A stretch of 64,000 bases of DNA from Paenibacillus peoriae KCTC 3763 (GCF_000236805.1 NZ_AGFX01000009.1:124001-188000); one strand, 5' to 3'; positions 1-7,984 are shown, counted from the stretch's first letter. Numbers and translations are program-made. The notes: generated by a model not told the origin, from the sequence alone.

Positions 1-1040
1 TGCATCAATTGCTGTAGTTCAAGATCAGAAAGTCCAAGATTGCTAAAGTCAAGCCATGCCAAATAGGTTGCTTCTGGTTTGATCAATTTTACCTTGGGCA
101 TGCGTTCTTTTACGAAGCGATCTATAAAGTCAAGATTCTCCGCAAGGTACGTAAGAAGTTGCTCAAGCCACTCTTCACCCTCATTATATGCAGCGATTTG
201 GGCCACAGATGCAAAAGAGCCTGGATCAATATCGATTGTAGTTAGTTTGTGATTAAGTTCATTTCTAATTCGTTCATTTGGGATAATGATATTTGATACC
301 TGTAAACCTGCCAGATTAAATGTTTTTGATGGAGATGTACACACTATAGAATTCATTCTGAATTCTTCGGAAATTTTCCCAAATGGGGTATGGTGATTAG
401 GATGAAAGATCAAGTCAGAGTGAATTTCATCAGAAACGATCAGCACATTATTTTTAATACAAATCTCACCTAATTGTTTCAATTCTGCTTCTGTCCATAC
501 CCGTCCCACAGGATTGTGTGGGCTGCATAAGAACATTAATTTAGTTCTGCTGTCCTTTGCGATTCTTTCTAATTCAGCAAAATTGATTGTATATTCACCT
601 TTGTCATAGATCAACGGATTGTTCGCTATATGGCATTCATTACTTGTAATAATGTTTAGAAACGGGTAATAAACCGGGCTTTGAATAATTACTTTATCCC
701 CTTTATTGCAGAACGTCTTAACAATAAAGTTCAGTGCGGGAATGATACCAGGTGTGAATAAAATCCACTCCTTTTCAATATCCCATCCATTTCTCTTTTT
801 TTGCCAGTTAACGGCAGATTCCAAAAATTCTTCACTTTTATGACCATAACCATAAATACCGTGTTCAGCTCTGCTAATTAAGGCATCAATAATAGGCTGG
901 GCTGCCTTAAAATCCATATCGGCAATCCACATTGGAATGCTGTTTTCTTCGTTGAATTTCTCTTTAAGATGCTTCTTTGACCATTTAATCGAATCTGTTC
1001 TTTTTCTGTCGATGATTTCATCAAAATTGTATATTGTCAT
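1..1040 (-). CDS. PatB/MalY family PLP-dependent aminotransferase (C-terminus beyond window)
   Basis: Fold-type I pyridoxal-phosphate enzyme of the MalY/PatB group, whose members act as cystathionine beta-lyases (cysteine-S-conjugate beta-lyases) in the cytosol. The N-terminus reads MTIYNFDEIIDRKR, followed by the family motif PMWIADMDF, the NPVGRVW segment and SPSKTFNLAGLQ, whose lysine would bind PLP. About 346 of the usual ~390 residues are present; the rest lies off the left edge. The ATG is preceded by AGAGG. It lies 102 bases downstream of a MarR gene on the same strand and is probably co-transcribed with it, so a sulphur or thiol signal read by the MarR protein is a reasonable guess. 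The family call is firm; the substrate is not shown. Confidence 0.9.
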   Translation of the reverse strand, partial: MTIYNFDEIIDRKRTDSIKWSKKHLKEKFNEENSIPMWIADMDFKAAQPIIDALISRAEHGIYGYGHKSEEFLESAVNWQKKRNGWDIEKEWILFTPGIIPALNFIVKTFCNKGDKVIIQSPVYYPFLNIITSNECHIANNPLIYDKGEYTINFAELERIAKDSRTKLMFLCSPHNPVGRVWTEAELKQLGEICIKNNVLIVSDEIHSDLIFHPNHHTPFGKISEEFRMNSIVCTSPSKTFNLAGLQVSNIIIPNERIRNELNHKLTTIDIDPGSFASVAQIAAYNEGEEWLEQLLTYLAENLDFIDRFVKERMPKVKLIKPEATYLAWLDFSNLGLSDLELQQLM

Positions 1041-1142
1041 GTTATTCCTCTCTCACCAGTGAGTATTTGAACAAAAATAGTATAGCACCTAAACTATTTT
1101 TATTCAATATCTGTCTATATTTGCGGATCAAATACTGGATTG

Positions 1143-1631
1143 CTATGTTCGAGGAGAAACTAACAGTTCTGAATACCGCTGCATTACGTTGTAAAAAGCA
1201 TTTATTTCTTCGGAAGTGAAACTCTCGTGTAAAATTTTGTCGGCCCACATGAGTTCCTTAATATCGTATAATTTGTGGGCTCTGCTCAACGCTGCTCCTT
1301 TCTCTGTGACGTAAAGGTTCAGGTTTTTAGCATTTCCATTTTCTTTCTCTCGAATAATGAATCCGCGCTGCTCCAGTTTTATCACAATTTGCGAAGCAGC
1401 CCCCTTTGTGCGGTTCCATTCTAATGCAAGCTTACCGGCAGTTATTCCTGGATTTTCTTCAATCATCGTCAGTGTATGCACTTCGACCATATTAATATGG
1501 TCGCCAGTACCGTAATCACGAGTAGCTTTAATATAATCGCTATATGTCATAACAAACTTGTATATGATACTTGCCTTGGCATCTAATTCGTGATATTTGT
1601 CATCTCTTTCTTCCAATTCCATAGCGTACAT
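1143..1631 (-). CDS. MarR family transcriptional regulator
   Basis: A winged-helix repressor of about 162 residues, typical MarR size. The middle carries the DNA-binding core (ITAGKLALEWNRTKGAASQ, then IVIKLEQRGFIIRE) and the wing strand NLYVTEKGAALS. Flanking helices would form the dimer interface. I chose the ATG at 1631, just after an AAAGG box; an in-frame TTG lies 4 codons upstream and another ATG 3 codons downstream. It is the first gene of a probable two-gene unit with the PatB-like enzyme. The ~250 bases upstream hold an imperfect TGTAT/ATACA dyad around 1658-1675 that could be its operator, but this is weak. The ligand is unknown. Confidence 0.88.
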   Translation of the reverse strand: MYAMELEERDDKYHELDAKASIIYKFVMTYSDYIKATRDYGTGDHINMVEVHTLTMIEENPGITAGKLALEWNRTKGAASQIVIKLEQRGFIIREKENGNAKNLNLYVTEKGAALSRAHKLYDIKELMWADKILHESFTSEEINAFYNVMQRYSELLVSPRT

Positions 1632-1885
1632 TCTACCTTTCAATCGTAATTTATCAAATGTATCGTACCATATACATATAGTTACGTCATAGTTGAGTTC
1701 CAGTCATTGTCCTAACACTTAAATGCTAATTATATTGGAGCCGGATCAGATAACGAAAAGAACGGACACCAATTTTTCTGCATACCTATGAGCTCATTAA
1801 TGGAGTAGGCTGGGCGGAGCTATTCTGAGCGGATGGACGATCCGCAAGCTGCGGCAGGCCGGATACAAAATGTTTTAAGGCAAGC

Positions 1886-1936
1886 CAAAAGCGCGAGCCG
1901 ACAGGGGAGATATCCCTGGCGGCTCGCGCTTTTTTT
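1886..1936. terminator. Rho-independent terminator, probably bidirectional
   Basis: An 11-bp perfect stem (AGCGCGAGCCG with CGGCTCGCGCT) encloses a second short stem and is followed on the plus strand by seven Ts; on the minus strand it is followed by four Ts. It closes the matrix/sinR transcription unit from the right. On the left, a short plus-strand reading frame (about 1806-1877, ending GYKMF) could be the tail of a lost gene, but I could not identify it. Confidence 0.8.
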
Positions 1937-1945
1937 CGCTGGCCG

Positions 1946-2281
1946 TTATTCCTTTTGTCCCATTTTCCACTTCTGGTATTCGAGGAAGTCCTTGAACTCT
2001 TTTTTGCTGACGCCCGAAGCCATCGCTTCCTGCACCAGCTCCCACCATTCCGGGTCAAGCAAGTCCTCAGCAGGACGGTCGCCGTACAAGAGCAGGTGGA
2101 TCGAAACGTTTAAAGCATCGGCAATTTTCTCGATGAAAGAAATGGAAGGATTCGATTGAATATTTCGTTCGACATTGCTCAGGTAGGATTTTGCCACATC
2201 CGCTTTATCCGCAAGCTCGGACAAGGAATACCCCCGATCCTGGCGGATTTTTTGGATGCGGTCGCCAATACGTTCTGCCAT
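1946..2281 (-). CDS. sinR: SinR-type biofilm master repressor
   Basis: DNA-binding repressor of matrix operons. Residues ~5-65 are an Xre-type helix-turn-helix (YSLSELADKADVAKSYLSNV then ERNIQSNPSISF), closely following Bacillus SinR. Residues ~75-111 form the SinI/SinR dimerisation hook (DPEWWELVQEAMASGVSKKE, then FKDFLEYQKW). Both the DNA-binding part and the hook that SinI captures are intact, and the length (111) equals the family norm. It sits last on the strand behind tapA-like, sipW and tasA-like genes, separated from them by a strong hairpin, so it may have its own promoter in the ~95-bp gap. In Bacillus, SinR represses exactly this type of operon. Confidence 0.96.
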   Translation of the reverse strand: MAERIGDRIQKIRQDRGYSLSELADKADVAKSYLSNVERNIQSNPSISFIEKIADALNVSIHLLLYGDRPAEDLLDPEWWELVQEAMASGVSKKEFKDFLEYQKWKMGQKE

Positions 2282-2375
2282 GTAGCGATCGCCCTTCTAT
2301 CAGAATAATTTGATGCCATTATATCAAAATATACGTGATAGGACAAAGGCGTATAGTCGGATTTTCATTAAGTAA

Positions 2376-2411
2376 AGAACACCTTACCCCGGGAGCGGGG
2401 TAAGGTGTTCT
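2376..2411 (-). terminator. Strong hairpin between tasA-like gene and sinR
   Basis: A perfect 16-bp stem with the four-base loop GGAG lies directly after the tasA-like gene. The downstream minus-strand sequence (TTTACTTAATG) is only moderately T-rich, so it may act as a partial terminator or as an mRNA-stabilising element that sets the high tasA to low sinR ratio. Confidence 0.7.
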
Positions 2412-2431
2412 GTTTCGATTTGACGGCTGAA

Positions 2432-3025
2432 TTATTTGGCTTCTCCTGCGCCTTGCTTCGCTTCGAATGTCCATTTCAGGTTCAAAGCATCACCTTGGAA
2501 CTCGTTTTGATCCTGACCGTTATCCTTGAATTCGAACTTGACGATCAGATCGTCGGTATCGCCGGCTTTCAGGCCCCCGTGCTCTTCGAACCAGGCCACC
2601 CATTTGTTCTCCACGGCGTCAGGAGCTAGACTTTGCAGATCATACAGCGAGGTTTGGTAAATGACGGTATCCTGTTTGTCGATGTTCTTCAAAAATCTAA
2701 CGATGACGTGTTTGCCGAAGTCATCCACGTTTTCAGGTGCGCCCGACTTATTCGTAACTGTATAGGTCGTTTTCAGCAATACCTTGGCGATGTCGAGCGT
2801 ACCTTCGTTTTTCAGTTTGAACGTGCGGATTGCGAAATCGCCCGGTTTGAGGGTGCCCACGTCAATGATCGCCGTCGGATCGGCGTTGAGATCCAAGGTG
2901 CCTGCAGCGAACGTGCCGGTCGTTTCCACGGAATCGCTAAAGTAAGCGAACGTGCCTCCGCCGATCAAAGTCAATCCAAGCGCTGCGGCGGCTACTCCTA
3001 AACCCAAGGTCTTTTTGATACCCAT
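2432..3025 (-). CDS. tasA: TasA/CalY (camelysin) family matrix fibre protein
   Basis: Secreted, fibre-forming biofilm protein of the TasA/camelysin (M73) family, 197 residues. The N-terminus is a signal peptide of the SipW-dependent kind (MGIKKTLGLGVAAAALGLTL), followed by the conserved GGGTFAYFSD segment at the cleavage region and AGTLDLNADPT. The remainder is a beta-rich jelly-roll-like domain ending with a lysine/glutamate-rich tail. A clear ribosome site (GGGAGG) precedes the ATG. It lies ~100 bases behind sipW, whose product is the dedicated signal peptidase for this family. It is shorter than Bacillus TasA (261) and close to CalY in size, so calY would be an equally valid name. Confidence 0.9.
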   Translation of the reverse strand: MGIKKTLGLGVAAAALGLTLIGGGTFAYFSDSVETTGTFAAGTLDLNADPTAIIDVGTLKPGDFAIRTFKLKNEGTLDIAKVLLKTTYTVTNKSGAPENVDDFGKHVIVRFLKNIDKQDTVIYQTSLYDLQSLAPDAVENKWVAWFEEHGGLKAGDTDDLIVKFEFKDNGQDQNEFQGDALNLKWTFEAKQGAGEAK

Positions 3026-3126
3026 ACAAAATACCTCCCTAATTTTAAATGATTTTTTTTATATATTGCACCCTTATGAAGTCATAAGGAGAACAACCGA
3101 AAGTTAGAAGCAAGCGATTTAGTGTG

Positions 3127-3711
3127 TTATGGGGTCTTGGTGTCAGGTTGGGATGCGTTCGGGTCCGACTTCTTGTCTTCCAGCCTCGAAATGGTTTTCC
3201 ATAAGGACGCTAAGGCATACAAGAACAAAAGGACCCCCGGGATGATCAACAGTGTGACGTTACCCAATTTCGTTCCGGCGAAGTTGAGAACGTATCCTGC
3301 GTAAGGGACGGTAAAGCCGGTGTAAACACCGGTGACATTGGCCGGATCAACCGGCTCCAGGTCGGCGGCATCGTTGTTGTCTCCCTTGGTCTGGTAAAGG
3401 AGCTGGCCGGTTAGCTCATTGCGGGTTACTTTGACGATGCGGTGGGTAATCAGCTTCTTTTCGTCCGCCCGGAAGGTGATGACATCGCCGGCGGTAAATC
3501 GGGTCATGTCGCCTCCGGGCTTAATGGCCACGATGGAACCGGTAAGTATGGAGGGCTCCATCGAGCCGGACAACACCGTTTTCAACTGATAACCGTAGAA
3601 ATTCGGTTCGCTGCCAGACATTTTCGACATGACGACGGAGCTGGCCACGGTAATAAAGGCAGCCGCCATCAGAAACGTCAGCGCATTTCTTAACCATTTT
3701 CGAATCCGCAT
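3127..3711 (-). CDS. sipW: SipW-type (ER-type) signal peptidase I
   Basis: Membrane signal peptidase that processes TasA/TapA precursors. N-terminal membrane segment at residues ~8-28. The catalytic serine lies in LSGSMEPSILTGS, and the general base is a histidine in ITHRIVKV in place of the lysine of ordinary SipS enzymes, which is the hallmark of ER-type signal peptidases such as SipW. There is a GDNN motif near residue ~105 and a C-terminal membrane segment at ~150-170, followed by a charged tail. Its ATG lies 3 bases after the stop of the upstream TapA-like gene, so translation is probably coupled. Length 194, matching SipW. Confidence 0.95.
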   Translation of the reverse strand: MRIRKWLRNALTFLMAAAFITVASSVVMSKMSGSEPNFYGYQLKTVLSGSMEPSILTGSIVAIKPGGDMTRFTAGDVITFRADEKKLITHRIVKVTRNELTGQLLYQTKGDNNDAADLEPVDPANVTGVYTGFTVPYAGYVLNFAGTKLGNVTLLIIPGVLLFLYALASLWKTISRLEDKKSDPNASQPDTKTP

Positions 3712-3714
3712 AAC

Positions 3715-4914
3715 TCATTCACCGCCTTCCGGATCATTTGTCGAAGAGGGGGCAGCATCGGCATCGGTGGAATCCGCCTGGTCTTGCTTATCCTCATCCT
3801 CAGCGTTGTCCGCTGAATCGCCGCTGGTCGGCGCGCCATCCGCAGGAGTTTGTACATCCTCGCCGCCCGTCTCGCCAACCGTCGGGGTCTCCTCATCAGT
3901 AGGCGTGTCATCCTTTGCCGGTTGTTCGTCTCCCGGCGGTGGCGTTTCGCCGTCGTTCGGGTTCTCGGCCTTGTCCGGGGCTGCCGTTTCATTCTTTCCA
4001 GCTTGCTCTTCTTGTTTGGCTTGCTTTTCCCGCAGCTTCTTCAGCCGTTTGATTTCCGCTGGCCGCTGCGATTTCGCCTCCGCCAACAGCTGCGCTCTCT
4101 GCGCCTCCAGACTGGAGATGTCGGCGGTCAGACCTGCTATGGCCGACTGCAGGGATGCCTGAACGCTTTCAAAGTAAGCGAGCAGCTCTCCTCCGACGGG
4201 GTCTCCATCGACAGCAATTCGGCCATCGAAAGGTTGGGCGGAGGCAAAGGCTGCATAGCTATCGGCCTCAAAGGTGTCGGGCGTTATCAATCCTAATTGA
4301 TAGACGGAACGCAAGTAGTTCAGGATCTCTTGCAGCGTCCCGCTTAGCGGATCGGAAAACAATCCGTGCGGCTTCAAAAGGTCGGTGATGCGGTCCAGCA
4401 GCGTCGTTTGCGACAGTTTGGCGCAATTCGGCTCCAGCCCGTTCAGCGAGGTTAGCAGTTCATGAATCAGCGCGGAGGCGGCGGTAAGTTCCTGAAGCAG
4501 TTCCTGCCAAATGGACTGATTCAAGGCCTTTTGCTGCTCCAACTGCTGAATCATGGCATTCAATTCACCGATTCGCTCCGACAGGTCGGCCGCCTCCAAC
4601 CGGCTACTGACCTTGAATGCGCTTGCACCTTCGCCGTCAGCGTAATCCAAATCGGTAGCGCTCATCAATCTTCCTTTTAATGAAGCGGCCCGTTCGAGGT
4701 GTTCGGCCAACAGCGAAAGTTGGCTTTCGATTTGGCTGGGGAATACCTGGCAAGCCTTAATTTCCAAATTATCCTCGCGTACGCTGGTGAATCCTCCGAA
4801 GGTGGTGCCGACTTGCTGGGAGGTCCACAATATCAAGGTAGAAAGGATCAATCCGGATTGCAGCAATTTAACCATAGTTTGTTTCTTTCGTTTTTTGCGC
4901 AGTTTGCGGATCAC
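3715..4914 (-). CDS. TapA-like accessory protein of the matrix operon (coiled-coil, acidic tail)
   Basis: First gene of the sipW-tasA unit, in the position TapA (YqxM) holds in Bacillus. A positively charged start (MIRKLRKKRKK), a membrane/signal segment (residues ~18-35) and then VGTTFGGFTS and LEIKACQVFPSQIE resemble the TapA N-terminus with its conserved cysteine. Residues ~55-300 are mostly helical with heptad-like leucine runs. The last ~90 residues are a low-complexity Pro/Glu/Asp/Thr tail. At 399 residues it is far longer than Bacillus TapA (253). The annotated start is GTG at 4914, which has no close ribosome site; a GGAG box sits 9 bases before an in-frame CTG seven codons upstream, so a rare CTG start is possible. 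Role as TasA anchor/assembly factor is inferred from position and N-terminus. Confidence 0.75.
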   Translation of the reverse strand: MIRKLRKKRKKQTMVKLLQSGLILSTLILWTSQQVGTTFGGFTSVREDNLEIKACQVFPSQIESQLSLLAEHLERAASLKGRLMSATDLDYADGEGASAFKVSSRLEAADLSERIGELNAMIQQLEQQKALNQSIWQELLQELTAASALIHELLTSLNGLEPNCAKLSQTTLLDRITDLLKPHGLFSDPLSGTLQEILNYLRSVYQLGLITPDTFEADSYAAFASAQPFDGRIAVDGDPVGGELLAYFESVQASLQSAIAGLTADISSLEAQRAQLLAEAKSQRPAEIKRLKKLREKQAKQEEQAGKNETAAPDKAENPNDGETPPPGDEQPAKDDTPTDEETPTVGETGGEDVQTPADGAPTSGDSADNAEDEDKQDQADSTDADAAPSSTNDPEGGE

Positions 4915-4991
4915 GTCAGTTCGGGATCTTCGCAGAAAAGGTCTCTCCTTTCTAAACAGGGTTTCCTCTGTTCGTTGATGTGTTCGTTATT

Positions 4992-5153
4992 AAGAACGAA
5001 TTCCACGACTCAAATATACACGAAATCCTAGAAGAAAGGAAAACCAGATAATCAACGAAAAATTCTCAATAAAGAACGAAAATCTTGAATTTCCTTGATA
5101 TTTTGGCCATTTGCGTTTATTTTTAATGAATTTCGTCCTTTTTTAAGAACGAA
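4992..5153. promoter_or_regulatory. Three SinR-like boxes (AAGAACGAA) between the tapA-like gene and sinI
   Basis: The nine bases AAGAACGAA (TTCGTTCTT on the other strand) occur at 4992-5000, 5072-5080 and 5145-5153. The middle copy contains AAAGAAC, an exact match to the published SinR consensus GTTCTYT on the minus strand; the outer two have one mismatch. The first and third sit in dyads (TTCGTT/AACGAA and TTTCGT/ACGAAA). Two more GTTCTT-type boxes occur at 5910-5916 and 5929-5935. Spacing and repetition in the shared upstream region suggest SinR operators controlling the matrix operon, possibly also sinI. Confidence 0.6.
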
Positions 5154-5354
5154 ATCTTGTTTTGTGGCTGCATCCATTTTTCTTACTGTAATCGACATGA
5201 AATGTAATCTATAAACAAAAAAGGCCAACTTCTCCCACGAAAACTGCTTGCTTGGTCTACGCGGAGCGACATACTTTTCATATCAGGGACATTATAATTA
5301 GTACCAAGGAAGCTTTCCGGCTGAAAGCCCGTTATCCATTGGCAAACTGTAGCA

Positions 5355-5445
5355 CCAGTAAAGGGTAAACCTGCCCGAAAAGCAGGGGCACAAAGTCCCA
5401 GATCTAAGGTAGAGATACTAGGATGGCTGGTCGCCCGGGACAAGC
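5355..5445 (+). promoter_or_regulatory. Cyclic di-GMP-I (GEMM-I) riboswitch aptamer upstream of sinI
   Basis: The transcript contains the GEMM-I landmarks in order: GGGUAAACC (5363-5371), a hairpin CCUGC-loop-GCAGG with a GAAA-type loop, the GGCACAAAGUCCC receptor segment, AGAUCUAAGG, and the closing GGAUGGCUGGUCGCCC strand, whose CCC can pair with the opening GGG. The base before the YAAACC segment is G, the identity associated with c-di-GMP rather than cGAMP. A TATAAT at 5293-5298 could be the -10 box, with a poor -35. No U-rich terminator lies between the aptamer and the gene, and the ribosome site (AGGAGGGG, 5461-5468) is only ~20 bases downstream, so control of translation is the likelier output. 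A covariance-model search was not possible here. Confidence 0.77.
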
Positions 5446-5475
5446 CCAAATAATGATCTTAGGAGGGGATTGTTG

Positions 5476-5682
5476 TTGAAAAAGTCCGCCCAGGTTATTG
5501 TTCGTGATCGGTATCCCGGGGAAATCGACCCTGAATGGGTGGCTCTGCTCGCTATGGCCAAGGAGGCGGGGATATCCGTCGAGGAGGTTCGACGCTTTTT
5601 GTCGGGAGAACGATCATCAAATTATGCACAATGGCATTTACATAATAAACAGCTGGAAAAGGGATCTGGAGAATCGTCTTGA
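5476..5682 (+). CDS. sinI: SinI-type anti-repressor of SinR
   Basis: Small protein (68 residues from the TTG at 5476). Residues ~17-45, including DPEWVALLAMAKEAGISVEE and then VRRFLSG, match the SinI/SinR dimerisation helix pair and resemble the hook of the SinR encoded at 1946-2281. SinI binds SinR and frees matrix promoters. There are three consecutive TTG codons at 5470, 5473 and 5476; I chose the last because AGGAGGGG then lies at a normal distance (8 bases). A non-ATG start keeps expression low. Unlike Bacillus, sinI is not directly upstream of sinR: it faces away from the matrix operon and is led by the riboswitch-like element. Confidence 0.88.
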   Translation: MKKSAQVIVRDRYPGEIDPEWVALLAMAKEAGISVEEVRRFLSGERSSNYAQWHLHNKQLEKGSGESS

Positions 5683-6101
5683 GCGGAAATGGGACGATTC
5701 TTGTTTTCGGCGATTTTTCTTCGGAGGCCAAAAGGGACGTAAAACGCGGCACCAGCGCGGTACGAGGGGAGAAATGGCGATTTTTGTATGCCAAGGGCGA
5801 TCAGGGGTCAAAAAAAAGACAGTCCCTAAATGTGCTGGGCTGCTGCATTAACTTTTTTATTTGACCTTTTAAAGGTCAGTTGATTCCATTTTTCGTCATA
5901 CGACTCAACGTTCTTCCAATTCACAACGAAAGAACGATCAGTTTTGAAGAACCCTCAACATGTAGTCCGTTCACCATCTCTATTTCGTTATAACTAATCT
6001 GCTAATTAATGGGCAACCTATACAAATGAGCTAATGTTCTTATATGCTATTTATTGTATAGTAGTAATTTAGCTCTGAATGAACGATAAGGGGATGAGGA
6101 T
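5683..6101. other. Intergenic region after sinI
   Basis: No convincing gene. A 61-codon frame overlapping the sinI stop has no family resemblance and no ribosome site of its own. The interval holds two SinR-like boxes (GTTCTTC 5910-5916, AAAGAAC 5929-5935). I saw no clear terminator for sinI. Confidence 0.5.
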
Positions 6102-6821
6102 ATGTATAACGCAGAGCAAGTAGAGTTCCATATCCAAGAAGAAAATGCAAAAAATAAAGGAAATGACTTACTCACCTATTTGCTTGATTGTGTGCGCCGC
6201 GGGAGCTGCGGAGAAATTCGGGATGTTCTGAAAGATTCGTTTTGCTCTGATATAACCAGTTTCATTGTCGGCAATGACTTTTCCGTCGCCCACTCTGCTT
6301 TTCAATACGTTTTACCTCAGATTGTTCGTGCATCCTTGGACAGCGGACTGCCGTGGTTAATTGCATCGGAGCTTTATCTAAACTATACGCGCAAAGCAGC
6401 ACAAATGAATGCGGTTCAGCCAATGTTCGAGCTCTATTTCCAGATGTTTCTTGATTTTGCGGAACAGGTTTTTCAGCGACATGCTAATAATCGGTACTCG
6501 CCACTTGTAAGAAAGTGCCATTCATATATCGACAGTCATCTCTATGAGCCTTTATCCGTAAAGCAAATTGCTAAAGAGCTTCAAATCAGCCGTAGCCATC
6601 TTGCACATGTATATAAGAGAGAGACAGGTAAAACAATATCTAACTATGTACGAAAGATGAAAATTAATGAGGCGAAAAAACTGCTTCAACATACAGCTTT
6701 ACCACTTGTCCAAATCGGGGAACGACTTAGCTATTGCTCGCAAAGCCATTTTACAGAGAGCTTCCGGAGAGCTACGGGCATGACTCCTAGTCAGTTTCGA
6801 TCGGGATATCTGTCTGAATAA
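6102..6821 (+). CDS. AraC family transcriptional regulator
   Basis: A 239-residue regulator. The C-terminal ~100 residues are the two-helix-turn-helix AraC domain (LSVKQIAKELQISRSHLAHV; then YCSQSHFTESFRRATGMTPS). The N-terminal ~130 residues are helical with no cupin signature, so the ligand is unknown. A GGGGATGAGG stretch precedes the ATG. The SDR gene starts 110 bases downstream on the same strand and is the natural candidate target or operon partner. Confidence 0.88.
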   Translation: MYNAEQVEFHIQEENAKNKGNDLLTYLLDCVRRGSCGEIRDVLKDSFCSDITSFIVGNDFSVAHSAFQYVLPQIVRASLDSGLPWLIASELYLNYTRKAAQMNAVQPMFELYFQMFLDFAEQVFQRHANNRYSPLVRKCHSYIDSHLYEPLSVKQIAKELQISRSHLAHVYKRETGKTISNYVRKMKINEAKKLLQHTALPLVQIGERLSYCSQSHFTESFRRATGMTPSQFRSGYLSE

Positions 6822-6930
6822 AAAAGCACAAATCTGATAAGAACAACCGCTTTAAATAAACGCGCCTCTGTTCTCTTTGTTATCTTATTTTTAAAGAAAT
6901 TCAACTATTCATCGAGAAAGCAGGGATATT

Positions 6931-7920
6931 ATGGGGAAGCGTTTAGAGGGGAAAGTAGCTATTGTAACAGGATCGGGACAAGGGATCGGCAGAGGCATTG
7001 CACTCGTTCTCGCTCGCGAAGGAGCTAAGGTCGTCACAAACAATCGTAAACCAAGCGGGCAGAAGGAGGCAGTAGATCTCGGTATCCTGGATGAAGCAGC
7101 AAAAGCAAAGCATGCCGCATTGAGCGGGGACGCCGAGAAAACTGCTGAAGAAATTATTGCAGCCGGTGGAGAGGCCATTCCCTTTTATGGTAATGTTGCT
7201 GACTATGAGACCGCTCGTAAGCTGGTTCAAGCCGCTATCGATAAATGGGGAAGAATTGATATTCTAATTAATAATGCCGCTGGTTTAGGAGCAGGTACTT
7301 TGCTTGATACCTCTGAAGAAGAGTGGGATTACCAAACGATTCCGAAGCTTAAAGGTTCCTACAATACAATGAAACACGCTATTCCATTCATGATTAAGCA
7401 AGGGTTTGGCCGCATCATTAATATTGCATCTGATGCCTGGATCGGCTTACCCGGACTTGCGGCTTACAGTGCCGGCAATGCCGGACTAGTCGGCGTGAGC
7501 AAAGCGACAGCAAAAGAATTGGCTCCATTTGGAATTACCGTAAATACGATTTGTCCTCAAGCAGATTCACCGGGGCACGTCCTTAACTTCGCTATTGCCA
7601 AGAAAAAAATCGAGGAACTCACAGGTGGAACGATTCAGATCGACTCGGAGAAAATGAAAGCAGTTGAAGCAGCTCATGGTCCAGCGGAGAACATGGCTCC
7701 GTTCTTGGCCTACTTGTCAACGAATGAAGCAAATGATATCAACGGTGCTGTCTTTTCGGTAACGGGTGACGCTCGGGTAACACTTTATACGGAGCCTTTG
7801 GAAGCGAACACGATCAAGAAAAGCGACGGGCCTTGGTCTGTGGAGGAATTGATCGAGACAGTTCCTCAAACTTTGTTAAAAGATTATGTTTCCATTGTGA
7901 AATCGAACAATTTGGGATAA
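6931..7920 (+). CDS. SDR family oxidoreductase with an unusual active site (YxxxN)
   Basis: Rossmann-fold dehydrogenase, 329 residues, longer than classical SDRs (~250) because of an insert after the first strand and a C-terminal extension. The cofactor motif TGSGQGIG (residues ~12-19) and the NNAAG motif are intact. The catalytic serine region is INIASDAWIG. The active-site tetrad motif YxxxK reads YSAGN (codons TAC AGT GCC GGC AAT), so the lysine is replaced by asparagine; another lysine follows six residues later (GVSKA). Either activity is changed or the protein uses a different proton relay. It follows the AraC gene. Substrate unknown. Confidence 0.85.
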   Translation: MGKRLEGKVAIVTGSGQGIGRGIALVLAREGAKVVTNNRKPSGQKEAVDLGILDEAAKAKHAALSGDAEKTAEEIIAAGGEAIPFYGNVADYETARKLVQAAIDKWGRIDILINNAAGLGAGTLLDTSEEEWDYQTIPKLKGSYNTMKHAIPFMIKQGFGRIINIASDAWIGLPGLAAYSAGNAGLVGVSKATAKELAPFGITVNTICPQADSPGHVLNFAIAKKKIEELTGGTIQIDSEKMKAVEAAHGPAENMAPFLAYLSTNEANDINGAVFSVTGDARVTLYTEPLEANTIKKSDGPWSVEELIETVPQTLLKDYVSIVKSNNLG

Positions 7921-7984
7921 CAGTCCTTGATTTTTAAAAAATAAGCATCTCATCAAGGAAAAACTAAAGTTTTTGTAGTTTTTT

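Noticed and set aside
1806-1936. Possible plus-strand gene ending in KLRQAGYKMF before a terminator
   Set aside because: Only about 25 codons lie between stops; too short to assign, mentioned only as a possible relic with the terminator.
5300-5360. Second tandem aptamer suggested by TTGGCAAAC just before the main one
   Set aside because: Only a short resemblance to the GGCAAACC segment; none of the other landmarks follow before the main aptamer begins.
5183-5449. 88-codon open frame antisense to the sinI leader
   Set aside because: It overlaps the riboswitch-like element on the other strand, has no ribosome site and no family resemblance.
5679-5864. 61-codon frame overlapping the sinI stop
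   Set aside because: No similarity to any family I know and no separate ribosome site; treated as non-coding.
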